Origin: JAOUEA01 sp039933515 | GTDB lineage: Bacteria > Actinomycetota > UBA4738 > HRBIN12 | NCBI GenBank assembly: GCA_039933515.1 | Contig: JBDTNY010000003.1 | Location: forward strand, 1 to 12,891 | Direction: 5' to 3' | Length of the DNA stretch: 12,891 bases | Made by a program: the position numbers and the translations under genes | The notes under the pieces: generated by a model | Told to the model about the DNA's origin: nothing | What the model saw: the letters and a program-made list of their open reading frames with translations, nothing else | Databases searched by the model: none | Part shown: positions 1 to 7,264 of the stretch, one piece after another | Numbering within the stretch: the first letter of the stretch is position 1 | Layout of the letters: each line of letters opens with the position of its first letter

Positions 1-1
1 C

Positions 2-592
2 GCGCACTACGCGAAGGCCGCCACCGACGTGGAGTACGAGTTCCCGTTCGGCTGGCAGGAGCTGGAGGGGATCGCGAACCGCACCGACTTCGATCTGAAC
101 GCACATCAGACGGCGAGCGGCGAGGACCTCACCTACTTCGACCAGGAGAAGGACGAGCGCTACCTTCCGTACGTGATCGAGCCCGCTGTAGGGGTCGACC
201 GCGCGCTGCTCACGTTCCTACTCGACGCATATCGGGTAGAAGAGGTGCCGACCGCCAAGGGCGATACCGACAAGCGGACCGTGCTGGGGCTGCATCGCTC
301 GCTCGCGCCGATCAAGGTCGCGGTGCTGCCGCTCTCCCGGAACGAGAAGCTCGTCCCCGAGGCCCGGCGCGTGCACGATCTCGTTAAGCCCGAGTGGATG
401 ACCCAGTACGACGACGCCGGCGCGATCGGCCGCCGCTATCGCCGCCAGGACGAGGTCGGAACGCCGTTCTGCGTGACGGTGGACTTTGACTCGCTCGACG
501 ACGGTCAGGTCACCGTGCGCGAGCGCGACACGATGGCCCAGGAACGCCTGCCGATCGACAACCTCGTGTCCTATCTGAAGGACCATCTGTGA
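2..592 (+). CDS. glyS: Glycyl-tRNA synthetase, dimeric class II type (3' part, 5' end outside the window)
   Basis: Charges tRNA-Gly with glycine in the cytoplasm. Only the last 196 residues are present; the frame is open to the left edge, so the GTG at 29 is internal. The visible part begins late in the class II catalytic core (FGWQELEGIANRTDFDL). It continues through class II motif 3 (IEPAVGVDRALLTFL, carrying the conserved E-P and G-x-x-R) and ends in a complete HGTP anticodon-binding domain. That domain contains LAPIKVAVLPL near its start and IGRRYRRQDEVGTPFCVT further on. Both are typical of the single-chain alpha2 enzyme of Actinobacteria, Thermus and eukaryotes, not the alpha/beta heterotetramer. 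The usual length is about 450-510 residues, so roughly 40% is seen. Its TGA stop overlaps the GTG start of the next gene. Identification is secure. Confidence 0.96.
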   Translation, partial: AHYAKAATDVEYEFPFGWQELEGIANRTDFDLNAHQTASGEDLTYFDQEKDERYLPYVIEPAVGVDRALLTFLLDAYRVEEVPTAKGDTDKRTVLGLHRSLAPIKVAVLPLSRNEKLVPEARRVHDLVKPEWMTQYDDAGAIGRRYRRQDEVGTPFCVTVDFDSLDDGQVTVRERDTMAQERLPIDNLVSYLKDHL

Positions 593-795
593 CGCAGGCG
601 CCCCCGAAGCCGCCGCGGGGCTGGGTGACGTTGTACGCGGTCTCGTTCGTGCTGGTGCTCGTGGCGGGGCTCCTGATCGCGGTGGCTCTGCGTGGCTTCC
701 TGGCATCCACGGTGCCCTTGGTGGCGTCGGCCGTCTGTTCCGGGGTTGCGATCGTGGTTGCGGTGCTGAGCGTGGTGCTCCCGAGGCGGACGTGA
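589..795 (+). CDS. Small two-helix membrane protein, unknown function
   Basis: A 68-residue protein I do not recognise. After a proline-rich, weakly basic N-terminus (TQAPPKPPRG) it has two hydrophobic segments, about residues 12-34 and 39-64, joined by a short arginine-containing turn. It ends in a basic PRRT tail, so it should be an integral inner-membrane hairpin. The GTG start overlaps the glyS stop as GTGA, and its own stop overlaps the start of the lipoprotein gene in the same way. Translational coupling across all three genes is therefore likely and supports its being real despite its size. There is no catalytic motif. The position suggests a link to the lipoprotein that follows, but that is inference only. 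Confidence 0.72.
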   Translation: MTQAPPKPPRGWVTLYAVSFVLVLVAGLLIAVALRGFLASTVPLVASAVCSGVAIVVAVLSVVLPRRT

Positions 796-2087
796 GACGA
801 GGCCGCCGTCGGGTGGCGCTGGCCGCGGCAGCGCTCGTGCTCGCCGGCTGCACGTCGGAGAGCATGGCACCCCTGCCGACGGGGTCGCCGATCGTCCCTC
901 CCGGTTCGTCGGCAACCGCGGTCCCCACCGGCGACGGATCGTCGACCCAGGCGATGGCGCGGCTCTGCGTGGCCCCGGAGCCGAGCGACGGCAAGCCGAA
1001 GCACGCCGGGGACACCCCCGCCGACATCGCCGAGATAGAGCACCAGGTGGAGGTCGTCCGTGAGCTCGATTTCACCCGCGAGGTCGCGGTGAACCCGATC
1101 GGCGACCCCACGATGGATCGCAAGCTCTCGAAGGCGTTCGACCAGACGTACCCCGTGAAATTCTATGCGCGGCGCACCGCGGCCTGGCGCACGATCGGCG
1201 TGATCCCGCCGGCCGTGGACATCCGCGAGTCACTGCTGGCCTTCCAGACGGGGCAGGTCGTCGGGTTCTACAACCCCGCCGACGGCGAGCTCGTGTACCT
1301 GAGCGGCGGCGACGTGCTGGGCAGCCTGACGGAGCGCGTGATCCTCGCCCACGAGCTCACGCACGCGATCGACGACCAGCACTTCGACCTCTCGCGGATC
1401 GACGAAATCCTTGCCACCTGCGACGACGAGACGTTCTTGGCCGCGCTCGGCGCGGTTGAGGGCAGCGCACAACACTTCGCGACCGCGGTGGCGACGGAGT
1501 TCCCCGGCGGCACGGTCGACCAGGGCATCGGGGGGCTGCCCGGCGGCGTGCCCCCGTTCATCATGCAGCTCCAGCTCTGGCCGTACACAGCGGGACAGCT
1601 GTTCATCGACGCGTTGGCCCAGCGCGGCGGCGTGAAGGCGGTGAACGGCGCGATCGACGCCTTCCCGCTCTCGACCGAGCAGGTGATGCACCCCGAGCGC
1701 TATCCCAATGACGTGCCGCAGCCAGTGGACGTCCCGGACCTCTCGGCGAAGCTCGGCGACCGCTGGCGCGACCTCGACGTGATGACGGTGGGGGAGGCCT
1801 GGCTGCAGACGATGCTGCGGCTCAGGCTGGACCGCGCGACGGCGGACGAGGCCGCGGCCGGCTGGGACGGCGGGACCTACCGCGCGTGGACGGACGGCGA
1901 CGGGGTGGCGGTCGCGATGCGCACCGTGTGGGACCGAAGGCAGGACGCCCGCGCGTTCGCTGAGGCCGCCCAGACGTGGATCGACGGTGGCGACGTGCCC
2001 GGGTTCGTCATACAGGGCGCGAACGGGACCGTGATGCTGGGCTGGGCGACCGACGAGGCGACGCTCACGCGGCTCAGAGGGCCCTAA
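792..2087 (+). CDS. Secreted lipoprotein with HExxH zinc-metallopeptidase motif
   Basis: A 431-residue predicted lipoprotein. Basic residues MRRGRRR and a hydrophobic stretch lead to the lipobox LAGC, with the acylated cysteine at 20. A Ser/Pro/Thr-rich linker to about residue 50 would tether the folded domain outside the membrane. The core carries AHELTHAIDDQHFDL, with H187-E188-L-T-H191 as the zinc site. E223 in VEGSAQ, 32 residues on, is a plausible third, gluzincin-like ligand. The HELTH-A-x-x-D-Q-x-F-D-L form resembles uncharacterised secreted bacterial metallopeptidases. The C-terminal half (W/Y-rich, LWPYTAGQLFIDAL and EQVMHPERYPNDVP) keeps a regular globular character. Starts at GTG inside GTGA, coupled to the small membrane gene. 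Substrate unknown; activity is inferred from the motif. No downstream partner is visible in the operon. Confidence 0.85.
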   Translation: MRRGRRRVALAAAALVLAGCTSESMAPLPTGSPIVPPGSSATAVPTGDGSSTQAMARLCVAPEPSDGKPKHAGDTPADIAEIEHQVEVVRELDFTREVAVNPIGDPTMDRKLSKAFDQTYPVKFYARRTAAWRTIGVIPPAVDIRESLLAFQTGQVVGFYNPADGELVYLSGGDVLGSLTERVILAHELTHAIDDQHFDLSRIDEILATCDDETFLAALGAVEGSAQHFATAVATEFPGGTVDQGIGGLPGGVPPFIMQLQLWPYTAGQLFIDALAQRGGVKAVNGAIDAFPLSTEQVMHPERYPNDVPQPVDVPDLSAKLGDRWRDLDVMTVGEAWLQTMLRLRLDRATADEAAAGWDGGTYRAWTDGDGVAVAMRTVWDRRQDARAFAEAAQTWIDGGDVPGFVIQGANGTVMLGWATDEATLTRLRGP

Positions 2088-2110
2088 GGACCTGCATCGG
2101 AGTCGCAGCA

Positions 2111-2281
2111 TCACCTACCCATGGGTTCGACCCGAAGGTTGGCGTTTGTCGGGCGTTCACGTCGAAGCCACGGTCGGCATGGAGCACCGAGGCGCCCTCG
2201 CGGATCGCCACAGCGGCGATCAGGCAATCGGTTGTGGACGCGCAACATCGGGAACGCGAGCAGCCGGGAATACAGCCGTGT
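2111..2281 (-). pseudogene. Remnant of a VapC-type PIN-domain toxin (C-terminal part, two frame changes)
   Basis: Read on the minus strand, 2232-2143 encodes TDCLIAAVAIREGASVLHAD followed by RGFDVNARQT. This is the characteristic C-terminal half of actinobacterial VapC PIN ribonucleases: the conserved D in [S/T]xDCLIA, then xLHxDRDFDxIAxxT. The expected preceding helix is found immediately upstream in a different frame (LYSRLLAFPMLRV, 2275-2237). The expected tail NLRVEP then follows in that first frame, ending at a TGA at 2113-2111. The fragment can therefore be read only with two compensating frame changes. The N-terminal two thirds, including the first PIN aspartates, and a VapB antitoxin are absent. 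I infer a decayed toxin gene. The resemblance is from memory of the family; a sequencing error could explain the shifts but not the missing 5' part. Confidence 0.6.
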
Positions 2282-2360
2282 ACCCCCTCCGTTCCCTCGC
2301 GAGATAGAGCGGGGTGGTGGCGGATCAAGCGGGGTTCGTCGAGGCGTCGCGGGCTCGCCG

Positions 2361-2404
2361 TAGACTGGGGCCTCCGAAGCGATCGACTTTGCCGGAGGCA
2401 TGCC
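2361..2404 (+). promoter_or_regulatory. Possible -10 element and ribosome binding site of ppdK
   Basis: TAGACT at 2361-2366 fits the actinobacterial -10 form TANNNT and would place a start of transcription near 2373, leaving a leader of about 32 bases. No good -35 hexamer is visible at the usual distance. GGAGG at 2394-2398 lies six bases before the GTG at 2405 and clearly fixes the ppdK start. The ATG at 2400 opens only a two-codon frame (ATG CCG TGA) overlapping that start. The Shine-Dalgarno part is strong; the promoter part is tentative. Confidence 0.45.
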
Positions 2405-5104
2405 GTGACCAAGTACGTCTACGACTTCTCTGAAGGCAACAAGGGCATGAAGGACCTCCTCGGCGGGAAGGGAGCCAACCTCGCCGAGATGACCAACATG
2501 GGGCTGCCGGTCCCACACGGGTTCACGATCTCGACCGAAGCGTGCCTGACCTACCTGGCGGAAGGCGGCTTCCCAGACGGGCTCGAGGACGCACTCGAGG
2601 CGCACCTGCGGACGCTCGAGGCCTCGATGGGCAAGAAGCTCGGCGACCCTTCGGACCCGCTGCTCGTCAGCGTACGGTCCGGCGCGAAGTTCTCGATGCC
2701 CGGCATGATGGACACCGTCCTGAACCTCGGTTTGAACGAGGAGTCGCTGAAGGGCCTGGCCGAGCAGTCGGGTGGCGACGTGCGGTTCGCGCAGGACGCC
2801 TACCGCCGCTTCATTCAGATGTTCGGCAAGATCGTCATGAACGTGCCGGGCGAAGCGTTCGAAGAGGCGCTCGACCGCGCGAAGGAGGCCAAGGGCGGGG
2901 ACGCCTCCGATACCGATCTCGACGTGGACGACCTGCGCACGGTGACGGCCGAGTTCCTCGAGATCTACGAGCGGCACACGGGGTCGGCGTTCCCGACCGA
3001 GCCGCGCGACCAGATGACGCTCGCGATCGAGGCGGTCTTCAAGTCGTGGAACGGCAGGCGCGCGATCGACTACCGGCGCCAGAACAAGATCAGCGACGAC
3101 CTCGGCACCGCCGTGAACGTCCAGTCGATGGTGTTCGGAAACCGAGGCGACGACTCGGGCACCGGCGTGGCGTTCACGCGGGACCCGAGCACCGGCGAGA
3201 AGGTGCCCTACGGCGACTACCTCGAGAACGCTCAGGGCGAGGACGTCGTCGCCGGGATCCGGAACACGCTCCAGCTCGCCGAGCTCCAGACGATCGATCC
3301 CGTGTCCTACGGCGAGCTGATCCAGGTGATGCACACGCTCGAGATGCACTATCGCGACATGTGCGACATCGAGTTCACGATCGAGAAGGGCCGGCTCTGG
3401 ATCCTCCAGACCCGCATCGGCAAGCGCACCGCGTTCGGCGAGTGGGTGATGGCCTACGACATGCTGGAGGAGCATCTGATCGACGACGACACGGCGCTCC
3501 TGCGTGTCGATCCGAACCGCCTCGAGGAGCTCTTCAAGCGGCGGATCTCGGTCACGGCCGCCGAGACCACCGCGCCGATCGCGAAAGGCCTGAACGCGTC
3601 GCCCGGCGCGGCGATCGGCAAGGTCGTGTTCAGCGCCGACGAGGCCCAGGAATGGGGGAACCGCGGCGAGCAGGTGATCTTGGTCCGCCGCGAGACCACG
3701 CCCGACGACTACCACGGCATGATCGCGGCCCAGGGGATCCTGACGAGCGCCGGCGGCACCAACTCGCACGCGGCCGTGGTGGCCCGCGGCGAAGGCATCC
3801 CCGCCGTGTGCGGCGCCGACGCGATCAGGTTGAACCCCGCAGCGAAGACATTCTCCGCGAACGGCACGCTGGTATCCGAGGGCGACGTGATCACGATCGA
3901 CGGCTTCACCGGGAACGTGTTCGTCGGCGAGCTTCCGCTGGAGGAATCGCTCCTGGAGAAGGCACGTGCGGGCGACGCCGAGGCGCGCGAGGCGCAGCTC
4001 TGGAAAGCGTTCGCGCGGCTGATGGATCATGCCGATGCCCGAAGGCGCCTGCGCGTGCGCGCGAACGCCGACACGCCCGACCAATCGGAGAACGCCCGCG
4101 ACCGCGGCGCCGAGGGCATCGGCCTATGCCGAACCGAGCACATGTTCCTCGGGTCCGAGCGCGTCCACTCGGTGCAGCAGATGGTGTTCGCCGAGACGGC
4201 CGAGGAGGAGCAAGCCGCGTACGACGTGCTGCTCCCGCTTCAGAAGGACGACTTCGTCGGCATCTTCACCGCGATGAGCGGGCTGCCCGTGACCGTGCGC
4301 CTGCTGGACCCGCCGCTGCACGAGTTCCTGCCCGACCAGGTGGAGCTCGCGGTCGAGGTCGCGCTCGGCAAGGAGCGCGGCGAGGACGTGACCGAGCAGG
4401 AGCGCGTGCTCCAGAAGGTGAACGAGCTCCACGAGATGAACCCGATGCTCGGACTGCGCGGGGTGCGTCTGGGAATCGTCAAGACCGGCCTGTACGCGAT
4501 GCAGGTCCGCGCGATCGTCGAGGCCGCCGTCGAGGTGAAGAAGTCCGGCCTCGATCCTCAAGTCGAGATCATGATCCCGCTGGTGGCAACCGCGCCCGAG
4601 CTGCAGCAGATGCGCGCCGAGCTCGAGCCGGTCGCGACCGAGATCCTCGAGCGCGAAGGCGTGACCCTCGACCACCTCGAGTGGGGCACGATGATCGAGC
4701 TGCCGCGTGCGGCGGTCACCGCCGCCGAGATCGCTGAGTGCGCCGAGTTCTTCTCGTTCGGCACGAACGACCTCACGCAGACGGCCTTCGGCTTCAGCCG
4801 CGACGATATCGGCAAGTTCGTGGGGATGTACGAGGAGCGCAAGCTCGTCCCCGCGAACCCGTTCGTCACGGTGGATCGACCGGGCGTCGGCCGCCTGATG
4901 CGCATCGCGGTCGAAGAGGGCAAGGCGGCCAACCCCGCGCTCCACCTGGGTATCTGCGGCGAGCACGGAGGCGACCCCGCGAGCGTCGTCTTCTGCCACG
5001 AGCTGGGCTTGGACTACGTCAGCTGCTCGCCCTTCCGGGTGGAGACCGCGCGGCTCGCCGCCGGACAGGCGGCGGTCGGCATGGCGGAGGTCGCCAGCAA
5101 GTGA
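2405..5104 (+). CDS. ppdK: Pyruvate, phosphate dikinase
   Basis: Interconverts pyruvate + ATP + Pi and PEP + AMP + PPi in the cytoplasm, working in glycolysis or gluconeogenesis. At 899 residues it is full length for the family. The N-terminal ATP-grasp domain starts at VTKYVYDFSEGNKGMKDLLG, with the ATP-site SVRSGAKFSMPGMMDT around R91, and ends at IEFTIEKGRLWILQTR. The central phosphohistidine domain has GGTNSHAAVVARG with catalytic H455. The C-terminal PEP/pyruvate barrel includes GLCRTEHMF, FGTNDLTQTAFGFSRDD and HLGICGEHGG, with catalytic C851. The regulatory-threonine position two before H455 is Asn453. The frame stays open upstream to 1976, but the conserved N-terminus and GGAGG six bases ahead support GTG at 2405. 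It stands alone between two transcription gaps. Confidence 0.97.
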   Translation: MTKYVYDFSEGNKGMKDLLGGKGANLAEMTNMGLPVPHGFTISTEACLTYLAEGGFPDGLEDALEAHLRTLEASMGKKLGDPSDPLLVSVRSGAKFSMPGMMDTVLNLGLNEESLKGLAEQSGGDVRFAQDAYRRFIQMFGKIVMNVPGEAFEEALDRAKEAKGGDASDTDLDVDDLRTVTAEFLEIYERHTGSAFPTEPRDQMTLAIEAVFKSWNGRRAIDYRRQNKISDDLGTAVNVQSMVFGNRGDDSGTGVAFTRDPSTGEKVPYGDYLENAQGEDVVAGIRNTLQLAELQTIDPVSYGELIQVMHTLEMHYRDMCDIEFTIEKGRLWILQTRIGKRTAFGEWVMAYDMLEEHLIDDDTALLRVDPNRLEELFKRRISVTAAETTAPIAKGLNASPGAAIGKVVFSADEAQEWGNRGEQVILVRRETTPDDYHGMIAAQGILTSAGGTNSHAAVVARGEGIPAVCGADAIRLNPAAKTFSANGTLVSEGDVITIDGFTGNVFVGELPLEESLLEKARAGDAEAREAQLWKAFARLMDHADARRRLRVRANADTPDQSENARDRGAEGIGLCRTEHMFLGSERVHSVQQMVFAETAEEEQAAYDVLLPLQKDDFVGIFTAMSGLPVTVRLLDPPLHEFLPDQVELAVEVALGKERGEDVTEQERVLQKVNELHEMNPMLGLRGVRLGIVKTGLYAMQVRAIVEAAVEVKKSGLDPQVEIMIPLVATAPELQQMRAELEPVATEILEREGVTLDHLEWGTMIELPRAAVTAAEIAECAEFFSFGTNDLTQTAFGFSRDDIGKFVGMYEERKLVPANPFVTVDRPGVGRLMRIAVEEGKAANPALHLGICGEHGGDPASVVFCHELGLDYVSCSPFRVETARLAAGQAAVGMAEVASK

Positions 5105-5120
5105 TGGCCAGGCCCCTCGC

Positions 5121-5134
5121 GTGACGGCCGTCAC
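5121..5134 (+). promoter_or_regulatory. Perfect 14-bp palindrome GTGACGGCCGTCAC, candidate operator
   Basis: This sequence equals its own reverse complement. It lies 16 bases past the ppdK stop and 71 bases before the next start codon. GTGA-N6-TCAC is the core of sites bound by CRP/FNR-family regulators such as actinobacterial GlxR/Crp, whose full consensus is TGTGA-N6-TCACA; here the outer T and A are C and G. It sits 22 bases upstream of a TANNNT hexamer (TAGCCT, 5157-5162), a reasonable place for an activator or repressor. A role as a small hairpin after ppdK is possible, but there is no U-rich tail. Function not shown. Confidence 0.4.
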
Positions 5135-5156
5135 GGACACCGCCGCGTTCTCCGCG

Positions 5157-5205
5157 TAGCCTCGGCACTCCTCCCACCTCCCCCGAGAGTCGAGGAGGTC
5201 GATAG
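5157..5205 (+). promoter_or_regulatory. Possible promoter and leader with strong but maskable ribosome binding site
   Basis: TAGCCT (5157-5162) could be a -10 element, with transcription starting near 5169. GAGGAGGT (5192-5199) is a near-perfect Shine-Dalgarno site seven bases or fewer before the ATG at 5206. The leader also contains ACCTCC (5176-5181), an exact complement of GGAGGT (5194-5199). CTCCTC (5168-5173) is likewise an exact complement of GAGGAG (5192-5197). Either pairing would hide the binding site in a hairpin. No ligand-binding fold is recognisable. Confidence 0.35.
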
Positions 5206-6564
5206 ATGGGCGAACGCGAACGACGCGTGCCGCGACGGCTCGTAGCGGCCGGGATCGCCGCGGGGGTGGTCCTGGGCGCTGCGGCCGGTGCGGCGATGCT
5301 GACGGGTGCCGCGCCCCCGGCCGCCGAGGGTCCCCGCCCTGCGGTGCTCCATATCGCGCCGGCCCTGGTCGATGCGGGCGCCGATCTGGAGCTAAGCGCG
5401 GCCACCATGTGCCGGACTCCGGGACGCGCGAGCTGCACGATCGACGCGGCACGCGCATGGGTCCGGCCCCAGGGCGCGGCCGGCTGGACACGGGTGGCCG
5501 GCAAGCCGGACAGGGGTGCGTATCGATTCGAGGTCGCGGGGGCGCTGATCCCCGAGGGTGGGTTCGACTATTGGCTCGAGTTCCGCACGCAGGCGGGAAC
5601 GGCCGAGGCCTATCCGCCGGGGGGCGCTCGCGCGGCGATCCACGTGCTCACGGTCACGGGCCTGCCCGAGCGGGACTTCCCGGCGATCGATTGGAACTCG
5701 GTAGCGCAGCCCGGTGCCGTCGCGGTCTCGATGCCGTACGGCAACGGAGACGGTCAGGTCGGGATCGAACTGCCCCAGGGCGATGGCGAGATCACGGGTT
5801 TCGGCAGCTTCGATGTGGGGCTCGACGGCTCGATCTTCGTCGACGACTGGGTGAACGGCCGGATCCAGGTGTTCTCCCGAAAGGGCGTGCTCGCGAGGGC
5901 CTTCCGCTCCCCGGTCGACCAGCCTGCCGACCTGGCGGTCGGGCCCGACGGCGGGGTCGTGCTCGGCACCCTGGGGGAAGACGGCGAGGCGTACGAGCTG
6001 AGCCCCCAGGGAGCCGTGATCGGACGGTACCCCGTCGGGTACGGCATCCTCAGCCGTGTGGCCGTGGGGCCCGACGGTCCCAAGGCGATGGTGGGGCCGG
6101 CCCAATGGGCGGCGATGCGCACGGCGCCCGGCACACCGCTGGCCCCTGAGCTCCAGGCGCGCATGCAGAGCGCGGTCGCGCCACAGGCCGACGGGTCGGT
6201 GGGCCTGTCGCAGTCCCTTCCCGGGGGCCGGATCGCCTTCGCATGGGTGCGGGACGACGGCTCGCGGGCCGGTGCGATCCTGCGGCTCCCGCGCGGGGTG
6301 CAGCCGGGCTCCGACTTCTTCGTCCATCCGCTCGATGACGGCGGCGCGATCGCCGCGCGGGGCGTCTGGGACGCCACCCACTTCGGGGTGGTCGCGATCC
6401 GGTTCGACGCGCTGGGGCGAGTCGCGGCCTCCGCGCTGTTGCCCGAGCCCTCGCATCACCAGGTCGCGCGGTTCTCCACGGTCCGGTTCGCGAGGCCCGG
6501 ATCCGTGCTCGTAGCCGTCGACGGCATCCACGGCGTCAAGATCCTTCGGTTCGAGGTGAAGTGA
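5206..6564 (+). CDS. Membrane-anchored NHL/beta-propeller-like extracytoplasmic protein
   Basis: A 452-residue protein of unknown function. A basic N-terminus (MGERERRVPRR) and one hydrophobic segment at about residues 12-34 form an uncleaved anchor or signal. Residues 45-150 look like a beta-sandwich domain (DYWLEFRTQAGTAEAYPPGG), with C69 and C77 able to form a disulphide outside the cell. From about residue 195 the protein has NHL-type propeller blades, clearest in SFDVGLDGSIFVDDWVNGRI and QPADLAVGPDGGVVLGTLGE; later blades are more divergent. NHL propellers usually bind partners and have no catalysis. The NlpC/P60-like gene follows after four bases, so the two are probably co-expressed and act together at the cell surface. 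The start is fixed by GAGGAGGT. Propeller assignment is good for two blades, inferred for the rest. Confidence 0.78.
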   Translation: MGERERRVPRRLVAAGIAAGVVLGAAAGAAMLTGAAPPAAEGPRPAVLHIAPALVDAGADLELSAATMCRTPGRASCTIDAARAWVRPQGAAGWTRVAGKPDRGAYRFEVAGALIPEGGFDYWLEFRTQAGTAEAYPPGGARAAIHVLTVTGLPERDFPAIDWNSVAQPGAVAVSMPYGNGDGQVGIELPQGDGEITGFGSFDVGLDGSIFVDDWVNGRIQVFSRKGVLARAFRSPVDQPADLAVGPDGGVVLGTLGEDGEAYELSPQGAVIGRYPVGYGILSRVAVGPDGPKAMVGPAQWAAMRTAPGTPLAPELQARMQSAVAPQADGSVGLSQSLPGGRIAFAWVRDDGSRAGAILRLPRGVQPGSDFFVHPLDDGGAIAARGVWDATHFGVVAIRFDALGRVAASALLPEPSHHQVARFSTVRFARPGSVLVAVDGIHGVKILRFEVK

Positions 6565-6568
6565 CGAG

Positions 6569-7246
6569 ATGACACGCACACGAACGACCACCGGCACGAT
6601 CCTGGCGACCGCTGCGTTGACCCTGGTCGGCTGGATCGTGATGACCGCAGGGCTCACGGCGGGGGCCACCTGGGTGACCGACAACTGCAACGGTTCGAGC
6701 AGCGACCGCTCGGTCTGGAAGCGGGCCGACGCCTACGACTACGCACAGCCCGCACGCGCCGAAGGCTACGAATGGAACGGGGGCTGCTACAAGCTGAACA
6801 ACCGAGACGACACGGCCGGGTGGCCGGTCGACTCGGGCGGCGAGGGTGCCGACTGCTCGGGGTTCGTGTTCAAGGTGTGGGCGCTGAAGAAGGACGGCAC
6901 CGCCGGGTTCCGGTTCTGGGATCACGAGATCGACGCGCACGGTCCCTACTCCACCTGGCAGTACGTCGGCCCGCAGCCGAGCGATCAGTTCCACGCGATC
7001 GCGAAGACGTACGCGAGCACCGAATACATGGATGCGTTCGTGTACCGCCGGACCGACGAGGGCCATATCGCGCTGATCCAGAGCGAAGGAACCGATGGAT
7101 TCGACTACGTGATCCATGCCCGCAACAACACGGTGGGCACGTTGGTGAACTACATCGACTATCGCTCGACCAGTGACACGATCGGGCTCACGCGCGAAGG
7201 CTGGACACCTCCGTGCTACCCCCGGTGCACCGGACGCTCCCGCTGA
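6569..7246 (+). CDS. Secreted NlpC/P60-like cysteine peptidase
   Basis: A 225-residue exported protein. A polar, basic start (MTRTRTTTGT) is followed by a hydrophobic signal at about residues 10-32 (ILATAALTLVGWIVMTAGL) and possible cleavage near AGA/TWV. The mature part has the NlpC/P60 pattern: catalytic C96 in GADCSGFVF, H166 in EGHIALI and H183 in DYVIHARNN as the third polar residue. Such enzymes cut peptidoglycan stem peptides or related amide bonds. Extra cysteines (C39, C57 and two near the C-terminus in PPCYPRC) suggest disulphides outside the cell. There is no SH3 or LysM targeting domain, so the NHL protein encoded four bases upstream might supply targeting (inference). The ATG lies after a purine-rich GAGGTGAAG that is part of the preceding gene's end. 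The family call rests on the catalytic triad spacing. Confidence 0.78.
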   Translation: MTRTRTTTGTILATAALTLVGWIVMTAGLTAGATWVTDNCNGSSSDRSVWKRADAYDYAQPARAEGYEWNGGCYKLNNRDDTAGWPVDSGGEGADCSGFVFKVWALKKDGTAGFRFWDHEIDAHGPYSTWQYVGPQPSDQFHAIAKTYASTEYMDAFVYRRTDEGHIALIQSEGTDGFDYVIHARNNTVGTLVNYIDYRSTSDTIGLTREGWTPPCYPRCTGRSR

Positions 7247-7264
7247 GCGCGCCGGTGGTGTTGC

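Noticed and set aside
2078..2085. AGGGCCCT palindrome at the end of the lipoprotein gene
   Set aside because: Only 8 bp, overlapping the stop codon, with no room for a loop and no T run. Not a supported terminator.
2231..2240. DnaA-box-like GTTGTGGAC sequence
   Set aside because: A single poor match to TTATCCACA/TTGTCCACA, lying inside the VapC remnant, with no cluster of boxes nearby.
1976..2404. Upstream extension of ppdK in the open frame back to 1976
   Set aside because: It overlaps the lipoprotein gene and codes for low-complexity arginine-rich sequence. The conserved PPDK N-terminus and a good GGAGG site place the start at 2405.
2111..5491. Long open frames antisense to ppdK (2111-4084 and 4124-5491, minus strand)
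   Set aside because: They mirror the GC-rich codon pattern of ppdK, are full of Arg/His/Asp/Leu runs and show no family motif. The only meaningful part is the VapC-like remnant at the far end.
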